A DNA stretch of 64,000 nt from Sipunculus nudus (GCA_026874595.1 CM049310.1:16904058-16968057); one strand, 5' to 3'; positions 48,664 to 59,370 are shown, counted from the stretch's first letter. Notes: a model not told the origin generated them from the letters alone. Translations and numbers: made by a program.

Positions 48664-50240
48664 TCGAGCGCTTGCCGGAAGTAGAAATGACAGACAAACA
48701 GCCAGACGATATAAATTGTCGGTTTTCCATCAAATGAGTGACTTTAAGAGCGATTGCTGAGGAGTTGTGGCCTGTGGAATGACATATATGACACAAAAGA
48801 ACATGAAAGAACACAACAACCGACAAACGGACAGACATACTGACACATTTGAGATAACAGATGACTAGATAATCATATCGAGAAGGTATTTAGAAACATA
48901 ATGAGTTATAGTTTGTGCAGATATGGTTCGCAGTTTTGGAGGTATGGCCAGAAAATAATAGGTTGCAGCGGTTCGGGTACAGCGCCCCTCTAGCGGCCAT
49001 ATCCGAAAAATGAAGGATTACTTTTATGATATTAGTGTGTGACATAAGCTGCACCAGTTTGAAAAGGATTCCTGCAAAACACGATGCTTTTTGTGAGACG
49101 TAGGATCAAGCAACAGGGGAATATGAGGACAACTAACAAACAGACAGACATACAGAAAAAGTGACACAAGCTTGAGACCAAAGACTTACTCAGGTTATGG
49201 AGAAGACCCAGAGGAAGAAAATAAGCTATATTTTCTGTAATTGAGGTTTATAGTTTTGGAGATATGGCAAAACAATATGTTGGAGAGGTTCGGGTTCAGC
49301 GCCCTCTAGCGGCTTTATTAAAAGATGAAACAACTATTTCGGGATATAAGTGTAAGACATAAGATGTACCAGTTTCAAAAAGATTCCTCGAAAACTGTGG
49401 ACTGTAGAATGCTATCAGTAAAACACAAAAACCAGAAAGCAGGCGAATTGGAGAAATGACAAACAGACAGGCATACCTAACAAAATGAGACAAGATTGAG
49501 ACCAGATGACCAAGGGAAAGATAATATGCTATAGTTTCTGAAATTGAGGTTCATAGTTTTGGAGATATGGCCAAAAGGTGATATTTAGGGGAGGTTTGAG
49601 TGCAGCGCCCCCTGGCAGCCATATCAGGAAAATGAAAAATCCATTTCGAAATATTAGTGTAAGACATAAAATATATCAGTTTAAAAATGATTCCGGCATA
49701 CTTGTGGACTCTAGGCTATCACTAAGCGATATCTCAAAATATCTCGTTTGACGAGATATGGTACAATATAATATAATAATATGATAATATAATCAAATAA
49801 CAGTTCTTGTATGCTACCTAATGCTAAAAACTAGACCTCTGTATCTTTAAGACTGTCTAAGTTAAAAAAAAGTAGACCCCTATTTTCGAATAACCTGAAT
49901 TTTCCCAAAAATGCGTAACCATGGTAACAGATGGTTACAAATTTAAGGTAGCTGCACATCAGTAGAAAGGCCTTGGAATGAAGATTAAAATGAGCCTTGT
50001 ATAAAGTAGATACGACCATTTGTTACAAAGTTATGATGAAAATTTCGACATTTATCGATGACCTTGACCTTTGCCCGATATTGACAAAAATCAAAAGGCT
50101 TCGGGTACTTTTGGTTTTCTATCAACCTTGTGAGTTTGGAAGCGATTGCTACAAAACTTGTGCATTTTTGACTGGGGAAAAAAACAGACATACAAACATC
50201 ATTACAAACAAACAGACATACGGAACTGACCAACGTGAAA
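48664..50240. mobile_element. Non-autonomous element with ~305-320 bp tandem repeats, copy 2
   Basis: Begins 'gcgcttgccggaag', like the copy at 21371. It contains three clear units with CTCF-like boxes (48982, 49299, 49605), each followed by 'gatattagtgt(a/g)(a/t)gacataa', 'ccagtttcaaaa(a/g)gattcc' and 'agacagacatac'-type stretches. The right part, 'gatgaccttgacctttgcc' ... 'aaacaaacagacatacgga' + 'actgaccaacgtg', matches the right part of copy 1, but the terminal 'ttccggcaagc' is missing. A short unrelated stretch around 49740-49980 disturbs the last unit. The two copies share ends, unit and order, so they are one family. Confidence 0.6.
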
Positions 50241-50244
50241 TTCC

Positions 50245-53200
50245 ATGCATCAATTTTCTACCTAAAATAGACTGTTATGTAATTGATTTGAAGAAAGAAT
50301 ATTATTCAAGCGTCTACCTCGGGATATAAGTTTAATAAAGAACCTTTATGGCGTCAAACAGGCCATTCGACGGAGTCGTCCGGACCATTTGATGGTGTCA
50401 ACCAGGGCAGACGACTATCCCGAATGATCTGTTTGAGGGCCTTTATTGTCGTTGCAGTCCTGGAATTAACAAAAGAGGATTGTATGGTGTGCCTCCCCCC
50501 TCCCCCCCCCCCCCTCCTCCCCACACCCTCCAGTGCAATAGTGAAACTTGCTGTGAACATGTTTCATGTTTAAAAGGGACTTTCACACTAAAATTCCACT
50601 TGTCACCAGTCGTTCATATATTGGGAATTTTAAGAAACTAATTTCACACTCTCTTCTGCTTATATCGAGGAAATAATATACATTATTGTTTAGACCGAAT
50701 TCATTACTCCTCCAACAAGAGGTATTGTGTTAGCGTCTTTGGTTGGTTGCTTTATTTGCGTGTCAGCAACATTTATAAGATTTGTTGAGCTTAAGGTTAA
50801 CGCATAAGGAGCAAACCATTAAATTTTATAGAGCTAATTGCGGTAATAATAATAGTTATTTTAAAGGAAAATTTACTGTCGGGAGATTTTTTTTGTGTCG
50901 GCCGAGGGCTACATTTATTCACAGATATTATTATACTTGTTAATGACAAATCTTCCGCCCACGACTGGGACAACAAAATTGTCCCATTTGACCAAGGGTA
51001 AGCATCCTAAAAACATTTAATGGTAATCCAGGTTGCTTCCAAAATGTACTGATATATTTTTATCTCTCCCTGAACCTGCATATAATTTTTGACTACTGAC
51101 TACCAGAAAGAAACTCCAACCATGCATGTAATGCCCACCATACACTGCTGTGTACCTCTTTACCCTTCTAAACGACCCATCTTTCAAGAAATGCATGGTT
51201 GCATGGTTATGTGTTTTTTCTTTTATTTATTTAGGGAATTATGATATAGTTGATATAGAATTTTTACAGCAATATGTCATATGACAGCAAAATATCACTA
51301 TTTATTCAATAGTCGTGACTTAATTATAAGTCACATGCAAAGCATGTGCATGTTCGGCATTAATTTCTGTCTCCTTAATAATGGTTGGCAAGAAGAAAAT
51401 TTACAAGATACGTAGGCATATTGCCGTTATACTGGAGACAGAAGAACTATCTTAGCTGCCTGGATATCTAGGTGTGAAGTATTGAGACATTTTTCATTTG
51501 CTGCCTGGAGTCTGATCAAGCCGCCGTAAAACCAGGACCACACTTACCTATAGGGAATAAATATTGTTAACTGAGAACCATGACATATTAACGAAATCTG
51601 ATCGTCAGGCGGTGATGTTCACGTGCCGCTAAGGTTCCTCCTATCCCAGGAGCTTTCGTATTCATTAGATATAGAATACGGGAAATCAAAGTCTGTTTAG
51701 CAAACTTTATATATAAATTGTATTTTTGTCCGGATTTATCCAATTATAATTCAATAGTTCATCTCCTGTAACTTCAACGTACACTTAGCAAATGTAAAAG
51801 CAACGTCAGTATTTTAACCAGCCAACTCTTTGTTGAAAAAAAAAAATTAACTTGCTGTATTCAATTTTTTTTGGTTCTACAGGTAAAACATAGGTAGCGC
51901 TGCAAGTATTAAGTGGCAGCAGATTTAAATCTTCCGGGAATTTATATATACAGACCTCCATTTGAATCATGACATACATTTACAAATATACCCCTAAAAT
52001 ATTCGCGGGGTCAAATTTTGCACCTGTATTCAGTATTTTGTTTAAAAACATAATTATGTAGTATACGGCTTTGTATAATGTTAAAACGTGAAGTGCAGTG
52101 ACTGTTGAAATATCAAGACGACGCGATCATTCTATTATACGTCAATTTGCGCAGTCAATAAGATTTCTGAATGATTTTTTTTCGAAAATGGGATGTGGAT
52201 CAGTCCATGTTAAAATAATTATCTGATAATTAGTCGAATGCATGTCTTCCCGCGTTAATTTCGAGCCCTGCACTTATTCCACTATCACATGGTATACGAT
52301 CATGATCGTGAACGGTCGCATATATTATGAACATACCGTATACAGTATATACATAACTAGAAATAATGACTGTAAGCCACAGTAGCATATTTGATGTATT
52401 TATGGCTTCTTTAGGACTTCAAATTAAAAGATTCAATTAAATTTACAAAAATCTGTGGACCACCTCAAAATTTATTTATTATTCTTGCTTCTCAGTTTTA
52501 TAAAATTCTTCTTGTTAATATCCTTTGCACCTGCCAGTGACGAGAGTGGACTTTCGCGAGTAATAATAATATCCTCTTCACGAAGCACTCGGTGGTAAGC
52601 ATACTGGAAAAGCTTAGTTTAGACGCAACCAGAAATACCATCGCAGGAACAACATGTGTCCCTTAAAAAACACACCGCCTTTCTTTAAATGGGATGCCGA
52701 CCGCTGCGACTAATAAATTTTCCGATCTGTCGAGTCACCGAGGTCCCACACGTCATTTAATTAATTTTCAATTTTAAAGAGCCAGGTTCCAGTCCCATCT
52801 GTCTGTATCTGCTTGTTAACTCACGCCCCTTGCAAATGGATTCAGAAACAAATGTCCGCACTACGCCACAAATGTATGTGTTAATATAGATGAGAGCGCA
52901 TTGCTTTAATCTGATATTTTATATCCGATTACGTGAAAACGGAGCCTTTGTTTAATCTGATCATTCGGCTTTGTTTTGGCAACGATGTTCAAAGCCTAAT
53001 CTATGTTTTCTTTCTGTGTCGTGCCTGGATATATGCAGTTAATCATACATGTTAAAAAATTATGCAGTTAAGCATGTATGAATGCCTGTTGGGATTTCTT
53101 TAACCAACACTACATACAGAAATTGCTTCTTACAATAAAGCCATCCAATATTAACAACTAAGCAACAAAGACATACATTTTTTACAGATAAATTGTACAT
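50245..53200. other. Intergenic sequence, nothing recognised
   Basis: A C/T-rich low-complexity run lies at about 50490-50522 (C-blocks). No supported gene or RNA in the rest. Confidence 0.45.
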
Positions 53201-53481
53201 AGACCTACTATTACGGAACCTGATAACAACAGATCACGTAGTCGTGACGAGCATAAATTTTGTTACGGATATAAATAAAAAATCAGATTCTGTAACACTA
53301 GGCAGTGTGAAATGTCCAGGGGAATGCATAAAAAAGTCAGTGGTTTTTTGTTAACAAATGATTATAATTTATTCTTAACGACCCACAATTACACAGTATA
53401 ACAACAGTATAACAGTAAATCAATACAACTACAAAAATAATAAATAAAGTATACAGTACCTGGATACAGAAAAAGTCGGAT

Positions 53482-53553
53482 CACCCCGTATGGGAATCGA
53501 ACCCATGACCCTCCGATTGCCGGTCGTCTGCTCTACCACTGAGCTAACAGGGA
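53482..53553 (-). tRNA. tRNA-like sequence, inverted head copy
   Basis: Exact minus-strand counterpart of the tRNA-like part of the array units. A-box (TAGCTCAGTGG) and B-box (GGTTCGATTCC) are intact. It faces the partial plus-strand copy at 53632, so the two can form a long hairpin. Same structural faults as the other copies: C at position 33 and a short anticodon stem, so probably a tRNA-derived pseudogene. Confidence 0.6.
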
Positions 53554-53631
53554 TCCCCAACTTCCTCTGTGTATCAGCACACTTTCATAGGAAACAGCGA
53601 AGTGACGTCACTACTGTGACTGGTATTATAC

Positions 53632-53662
53632 AGGGTCATGGGTTCGATTCCCATACGGGGTG
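53632..53662 (+). pseudogene. 3' half of the tRNA-like sequence at the inversion junction
   Basis: Only the variable region, T-arm and 3' acceptor strand remain ('gggtcatgggttcgattccc' + 'atacggggtg'). The preceding inverted segment joins directly before it. Confidence 0.8.
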
Positions 53663-53902
53663 ATCCGACTTTTTCTGTGTATTCTTGTTCTATATCTCCA
53701 TGAGATGGACCAGCATGGCCATTCAACATCTTTCTATATAATATTTGATGCACACCATAAAAAAAAAAAGGCCATCAGTTTATCACTGCTGCATGCAAAG
53801 TCGCCGTGTCGACACATGTAGTATGTATAATACCAGTCACAGTAGTGACGTCACTTCGCTGTTTCCTATGAAAGTGTGCTGATACACAGAGGAAGTTGGG
53901 GA

Positions 53903-53974
53903 TCCCTGTTAGCTCAGTGGTAGAGCAGACGACCGGCAATCGGAGGGTCATGGGTTCGATTCCCATACGGGGTG
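53903..53974 (+). tRNA. tRNA-like unit 1 (Ala-like body, degenerate)
   Basis: 72 nt. D-arm GCTC-AGTGGTA-GAGC and T-arm ATGGG-TTCGATT-CCCAT are perfect; the acceptor stem pairs 6 of 7 (T1 opposite T72). The anticodon loop reads CCGGCAA, so position 33 is C instead of the near-universal U, and the stem keeps only three good pairs. A GGC anticodon would be alanine, but that anticodon is not expected in eukaryotes. The A-box TAGCTCAGTGG and B-box GGTTCGATTCC are consensus, and a TTTTT terminator lies at 53982-53986. Likely a transcribable tRNA-derived RNA rather than a working tRNA. Confidence 0.6.
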
Positions 53975-54216
53975 ATCCGACTTTTTCTGTGTATTCTTGT
54001 TCTATATCTCCATGAGATGGACCAGCATGGCCATTCAACATCTTTCTATATAATATTTGATGCACACCATAAAAAAAAAAAAAGGCCATCAGTTTATCAC
54101 TGCTGCATGCAAAGTCGCCGTGTCGACACATGTAGTATGTATAATACCAGTCACAGTAGTGACGTCACTTCGCTGTTTCCTATGAAAGTGTGCTGATACA
54201 CAGAGGAAGTTGGGGA

Positions 54217-54288
54217 TCCCTGTTAGCTCAGTGGTAGAGCAGACGACCGGCAATCGGAGGGTCATGGGTTCGATTCCCATACGGGGTG
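54217..54288 (+). tRNA. tRNA-like unit 2
   Basis: Identical in the readable tRNA-like part to unit 1, with intact A- and B-boxes and a TTTTT run 8 nt after the end. Same anticodon-arm faults. Confidence 0.6.
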
Positions 54289-54529
54289 ATCCGACTTTTT
54301 CTGTGTATTCTTGTTCTATATCTCCATGAGATGGACCAGCATGGCCATTCAACATCTTTCTATATAATATTTGATGCACACCATAAAAAAAAAAAAGGCC
54401 ATCAGTTTATCACTGCTGCATGCAAAGTCGCCGTGTCGACACATGTAGTATGTATAATACCAGTCACAGTAGTGACGTCACTTCGCTGTTTCCTATGAAA
54501 GTGTGCTGATACACAGAGGAAGTTGGGGA

Positions 54530-54601
54530 TCCCTGTTAGCTCAGTGGTAGAGCAGACGACCGGCAATCGGAGGGTCATGGGTTCGATTCCCATACGGGTT
54601 G
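54530..54601 (+). tRNA. tRNA-like unit 3 (acceptor variant)
   Basis: As unit 1 except for one change in the 3' acceptor strand (ACGGGTT instead of ACGGGGT), which removes a G-C pair. A- and B-boxes are unchanged. Confidence 0.6.
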
Positions 54602-54842
54602 ATCCGACTTTTTCTGTGTATTCTTGTTCTATATCTCCATGAGATGGACCAGCATGGCCATTCAACATCTTTCTATATAATATTTGATGCACACCATAAA
54701 AAAAAAAAAGGCCATCAGTTTATCACTGCTGCATGCAAAGTCGCCGTGTCGACACATGTAGTATGTATAATACCAGTCACAGTAGTGACGTCACTTCGCT
54801 GTTTCCTATGAAAGTGTGCTGATACACAGAGGAAGTTGGGGA

Positions 54843-54914
54843 TCCCTGTTAGCTCAGTGGTAGAGCAGACGACCGGCAATCGGAGGGTCATGGGTTCGAT
54901 TCCCATACGGGGTG
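54843..54914 (+). tRNA. tRNA-like unit 4
   Basis: Same as unit 1, with promoter boxes and the T5 terminator intact. Confidence 0.6.
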
Positions 54915-55158
54915 ATCCGACTTTTTCTGTGTATTCTTGTTCTATATCTCCATGAGATGGACCAGCATGGCCATTCAACATCTTTCTATATAATATTTGA
55001 TGCACACCATAAAAAAAAAAAAAAAGGCCATCAGTTTATCACTGCTGCATGCAAAGTCGCCGTGTCGACACATGTAGTATGTATAATACCAGTCACAGTA
55101 GTGACGTCACTTCGCTGTTTCCTATGAAAGTGTGCTGATACACAGAGGAAGTTGGGGA

Positions 55159-55230
55159 TCCCTGTTAGCTCAGTGGTAGAGCAGACGACCGGCAATCGGA
55201 GGGTCATGGGTTCGATTCCCATACGGGGTG
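55159..55230 (+). tRNA. tRNA-like unit 5 (last)
   Basis: Same as unit 1. The unit continues only to 'catctttctatat' before the target duplication, so it lacks the A-run and tail of the inner units. Confidence 0.6.
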
Positions 55231-56037
55231 ATCCGACTTTTTCTGTGTATTCTTGTTCTATATCTCCATGAGATGGACCAGCATGGCCATTCAACATCTT
55301 TCTATATAGTACCTGGATACTACCACTGTCACAGCGACAACAAGTCCTTTAAAACGTATAATCCAGATGAACAGTTCACATAAATCTTCTCAGAAAATAA
55401 TAGTCCATTTCAATCACAAAATCAATCTGTTGTAATCCAAAAGTGAAATTCTGGTAGTGATCCCAAAGGCAAACTGAAGACAATATAAAATCCGTTACAA
55501 ATTTCGAAGAAGATCTATAACTGCTGCAATTATCGGAAAGGTCCACAAACTGACTCAAAATCTTCTGTGTCCGCTTGAATATTTCTCTCTCCTCTCTCTG
55601 GCTCTAAAACACAGCCCCTAATTTATAGCTTCCCACCCCAAAGCCTTGAAACTTCTATTTCATGAACAATCCAAAGAACCCAACAATACATAATACACAT
55701 GCGCCCAAAGAACTATACAAGAAACGTGCTCCTAGAGCGCGACCAGCCCAGAAAGTTCCATATTAGCATGAGCGCTGTGTTTATAAACGCCAGACCCAAC
55801 ACGTGGGCCGGGCCAACTCGCACGTCTCCCGAGGCAACGAACTATGTTTGCGCTACACAGACACATGCAAGACTCCTACGCAAAATAAAAGAGACATCTG
55901 TAACACTACTTACACGATTGTGCAAACAATATATTTATATACATAGAAATAAAACACCCAAATGAAACAAATAGTTGGCGTTGAAGTCATTCTTACAGCA
56001 TTGGTCTTGACACGAAGATGATCTGATGTCGAACACG

Positions 56038-58768
56038 TTTTTTTTTTCACATTTATTCTCATAAAATAAAAAAAATACAGCAAATACAAATTACAAGACA
56101 ATTACAAAGACACAACACACATGCATATACAAAGACGTGTTGTTTTAATGTAATTTTACAAACATAACATATTCTGTGGTCGGTCTGTCCACTCAGTTTG
56201 ATGAAGACACGCATCAGCGAAGCTGCTCGCCTGGTGGTGGGTCAGACCTGTCCCTCAACCCTACTAGATGCAGTGAGAGAGCAAGCCACCCTCGTAAACA
56301 GCAATGCCGGACAAGTCTCAAAAAGCTTAAGTGGAGTAGTTTACAAAAACATAAAATGCATGTGTATATACAATCAGATAAAACTTTATATAATTTACCT
56401 CAGATCCTCTCATCTAATTCTAAATGTACATGAGCTATTTTTCCGACACAGAAGATATTACAAAGATAAACAACATGAACGCATAAACAAGAACAGACAC
56501 CATTTACCCATGGCCATGATAATACTTAATATAAGGAAATCTCAGTCAGAAATTTTCAAAACATCAACTAATTTACCCCATTTCTTTAAATGTTTATAAA
56601 ATATTCCTTTGCTATTTGCAATGTAACTCTCAACCCCTTCTCTCTTAACCTGCTTTTAAACACTGCAAACAAGGAAGAACTATTTTCCTCTCTTAATTTG
56701 CTTGTAGAGGACATATTTATACAGTAACAGAATCTGATTTTGCATACCATACAATATTTCCATTAGTGATATGGCTGGGAGATATAATTCATAATCTTGC
56801 AACCATGCCTTTATTTTGAAATAAAAATTCCTACTAACCATACATTCAAAAAATAAATGTACAATATTTTCGTGATCATTGAAACAAAATGAACATCGAG
56901 AAAATTATTTTATCTTCCATTTAAACAGCTGATCATTCAGAGGTATATAATTGTGCAATATCTTTTACAGAAATTCTCTAAGGTATGTATCTAAAGTTAT
57001 TTTATATATAGCTAGATATGCATTTTCCAATCTAATTTCAATATTATTCTCACTGTTTATAATATTCCACCTTTCTTGGGCTGAGGGCTTTTCCCATATA
57101 TTTTCTACAAGTGTATCATATATCATTCGGGATTTCAGACTATTCAGTGTCGCTTGTCCTCCAATAGTTAAGATTGTTTCCATGTTTGAATAGTTTTTTT
57201 TCAACCTTATGATTTAGAATACTTTTTTTCCACTGTTTCGGAATAACTTGACTCAGTGACATACAATACATGTAATCTATAAATTTAACATCAATATGAC
57301 CTTGCTTAATAGCATTCCATGTCTTCCAGGTTCCTTTTTCATCAATCATGTCTTGAATATAATATATACCTATGCTATGCAACTGTTTATTATACACTGC
57401 TTTTGAATTAATCTTTATATATTTGTTGTTCCACAGGCACATATAAATTCATCATCTGGTTTGTTAGGTTCCACAGATACATAGGACGACCAGTCTTCAA
57501 AACATTTTCTATAAAACTTTGGCAACCTATTTGGCAGTACTGTGACATCAAAATTACTTCCCATGCATGTTAAACCTCCAATATTCTTTAGTTTATAATT
57601 TAATATCTCCTTGATTACCGAACTTTTAGGTTCAATGAGGCGCTTTGTCCACATTACTCTCTGTGTCTTAATTTTACAGGCAACATCAGGTATGTTTATT
57701 CCTCCATTTTCAATTTTTTCCAAAGACTGTTTTGTATTTTACCTTGGGCTTTTTAGCTCTCCAGATGAAATCACAAAGAAGTCTCTTTATGGATAACACA
57801 GTATTTTTTGTGTGGTATTAAAACATTTGTAACATAATATATTTTTGAAATGAGCAATGAACGTACAACTTCTGCTCTTCCATGCATATAATGTGAGGTT
57901 TCTACATTTCCATAATGATAATGTAGATTGTAAAAACTATTTTCAATTCTCTTAAAATTTTCTTTATGTACAATATCTTTATTATATGAAAACCAGATTC
58001 TAAGTATTTTCATACATGTTTTGTCAAGTCTATCCACCTTAAATTATACACATCATTCACAAATTTCTTCTTTGATCCAATATATGCAGCCTCAGATTTT
58101 GCTAGATTTAACTTAAGTGATGAAAAATATTCAAAATGTTTGATAACAGAAAGAACCTTGTCCAATGAATCAGTGTTTTTAACAAATATAGTAGTATCAT
58201 CTGCAAACATGCACATTTTCACCACAGTATTTCCAATTTGAATTCCATGAATATTTCTATCATTTCTAATCATTATTGCCAATATTTCTATAGCCATTAT
58301 GAACAAATATGGAGCCACAGGGTCTCCCTGCCGGGTTCCTCTATCTAAGTGGAAATAACCAGTTGTATAACCATTGTTTAAAACTGAACTTTGCATATCA
58401 TGGTGTAAAATATTGACCCACCTAATAAAATTATTATCAAAACCAAAATATTTCAATGTTGCAAATAAAAAGTCATGTTCTACACTGTCAAAGGCAGCTT
58501 CATGGTGTGCTGCAAATATAATTCCAGACTTGGTTTTCCACATCAGTAAAGTGTAAAACCTCCCATATTAGTCTGATAGTTTCTCCTATATATCTCCCTT
58601 TGACAAAAGCATACTGATCCGGCTTTATTATATTTGAAAGATGTTTTTCTATTCTCATAACTAAAACTTTACTCAGTATCTGAACATCGACATTAAGTAA
58701 ACTGATAGGTATGCTTAAATGCTTTAAATCCTTTCCTGGTTTAGGTATTAGTTTCACAAGTGCTTGTT
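56038..58768 (-). mobile_element. 5'-truncated L1/Tx1-like LINE insertion, 2731 bp
   Basis: Flanked by the 16-bp duplication TCTGATGTCGAACACG (56022-56037, 58769-58784). On the minus strand the element ends in a run of 10 As (plus-strand Ts at 56038-56047), the expected poly(A) end. The 5' end begins within the reverse transcriptase, so the endonuclease and ORF1 are missing. The coding remnant is described separately; about 500 bp of 3' untranslated sequence follows it. The intact duplication shows a single clean insertion, just right of the split LTR. Confidence 0.9.
56540..58766 (-). pseudogene. Reverse transcriptase ORF2 remnant of the L1/Tx1-like LINE
   Basis: In N- to C-terminal order: LIPKPGKD and PISLLNVD (early RT blocks, with the usual WRP reduced to IP), PDQYAFVKGRYIGE, an AAFDSVEHDF block with a catalytic Asp, GTRQGDPVAPYLF, and the catalytic FADD box at about 58196-58207. 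After the palm come GGINIPDVACKIKTQRVMW and LPKFYRKCFEDWSS, typical of the region after RT in this clade. A zinc-binding tail reads CSFC...HLFFEC (about 56840-56885). Frameshifts near 58030, 57750, 57430 and 57170 and internal stops (one just before CSFC) break the frame. It is dead, 5'-truncated and lacks the endonuclease. Confidence 0.85.
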
Positions 58769-58784
58769 TCTGATGTCGAACACG

Positions 58785-59042
58785 TATTGAGAACAGAATG
58801 CCCACATCAAATTTTAAGTGTTATTTATATGGTTCCTGCTTGATCATTGAAATGTGATTTGTCACAGTTTAACTTTACTCACCTGAATGTATGCGTGTGG
58901 TGTCAGTTAGGTTTTTCAAATTCCTTTTTGATCAGAATGTTAAATGTTAATCTAACAGCTGTACTCAACAAACAAAGTAACGGACCATGGAGTCCAATAT
59001 CTATTGATGTGTATAGATTGACTAACAGGTTGGGCGGCATCA
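58785..59042. other. Short spacer between two insertions
   Basis: Unassigned sequence between the LINE duplication and the hAT-like element. No feature seen. Confidence 0.4.
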
Positions 59043-59306
59043 TAAACAAGCAGGGGCGTCAATATAGGGGGGATGGGGGGTATATATACCCCCCACTTTT
59101 TGGCAAGGGGGAGATGGTCAATGTAATCATCCCCCCCCCCCCGATTTTAAGAGAAAAATATTAAAATATTGCAAATGAAATATATTAATAAATAGAATTA
59201 AATACTTTGGATCTATTTACTAAAAAATGTTATTTCTAAACCTTGCTTAGAATTCACAAAATAACTTATTTTCTAAAACGTTTAATAAATTATTTGAAAT
59301 ATGATA

Positions 59307-59308
<2 letters not shown>

Positions 59309-59369
<61 letters not shown>
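59309..59369. repeat. (TA)n microsatellite
   Basis: An almost pure TA tract of about 60 bp, directly left of the hammerhead-like motif. Confidence 0.95.

Positions 59370-59370
<1 letters not shown>

Larger units (their letters stand above)
53468..55307 (+). mobile_element. Tandem array of ~313-bp tRNA-like units with an inverted head
   Basis: This 1840-bp insert is bounded by the 13-bp duplication AGTACCTGGATAC (53455-53467, 55308-55320). The first ~164 bp are inverted; from about 53632 on, units run in plus orientation with periods of 314, 313, 313 and 316 bp. Copies are nearly identical and differ mainly in an A-run (10-15 As) after 'gatgcacaccat'. Each unit holds a tRNA-like promoter, a T5 run and 'gtgacgtcacttcgctgttt' (with a CRE-like TGACGTCA). 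Target duplication plus inverted 5' end is what LINE-driven twin priming leaves behind, but tandem amplification is not explained by it. High identity points to recent origin or gene conversion, or to assembly-sensitive sequence. Confidence 0.85.
53209..55905 (-). mobile_element. Solo LTR, family copy 4, split by a tRNA-like array
   Basis: The left portion (53209-53467) starts TATTACGGAACCTGATAAC and runs through 'cagattctgtaacactaggc' to 'cagtacctggatac'. The right portion (55308-55905) resumes at 'agtacctggatactaccact' and ends 'catctgtaaca'. Together they match the other three LTRs. The flanks carry the 4-bp duplication CTAC (53205-53208 and 55906-55909). The LTR was therefore in place before the array entered at 53468. 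TATA-like sequence on the minus strand ('gctataaattagggg', about 55615-55630) is conserved. Confidence 0.85.

Noticed and set aside
53972-55127. Plus-strand 70-74 codon frames starting MIRLFLCILVLYLHEM
   Set aside because: They lie in the spacer of the same tandem unit and run through its A-run; start, length and end follow the repeat, with no domain.
53903-55230. Functional tRNA-Ala gene cluster
   Set aside because: C at position 33, a mismatched anticodon stem and a GGC anticodon not expected for eukaryotic alanine tRNA argue for tRNA-derived pseudogenes.
53775-55297. Five nearly identical minus-strand frames of 88-118 codons containing RMGIEPMTLRLPVV
   Set aside because: They are the antisense of the tRNA-like repeat units; the GIEPMT-type peptide comes from reading the B-box region backwards. 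They repeat because the DNA repeats.
56176-56599. Plus-strand frame of 133 codons
   Set aside because: It is antisense to the 3' untranslated part and C-terminal end of the L1/Tx1-like LINE, which is on the minus strand.
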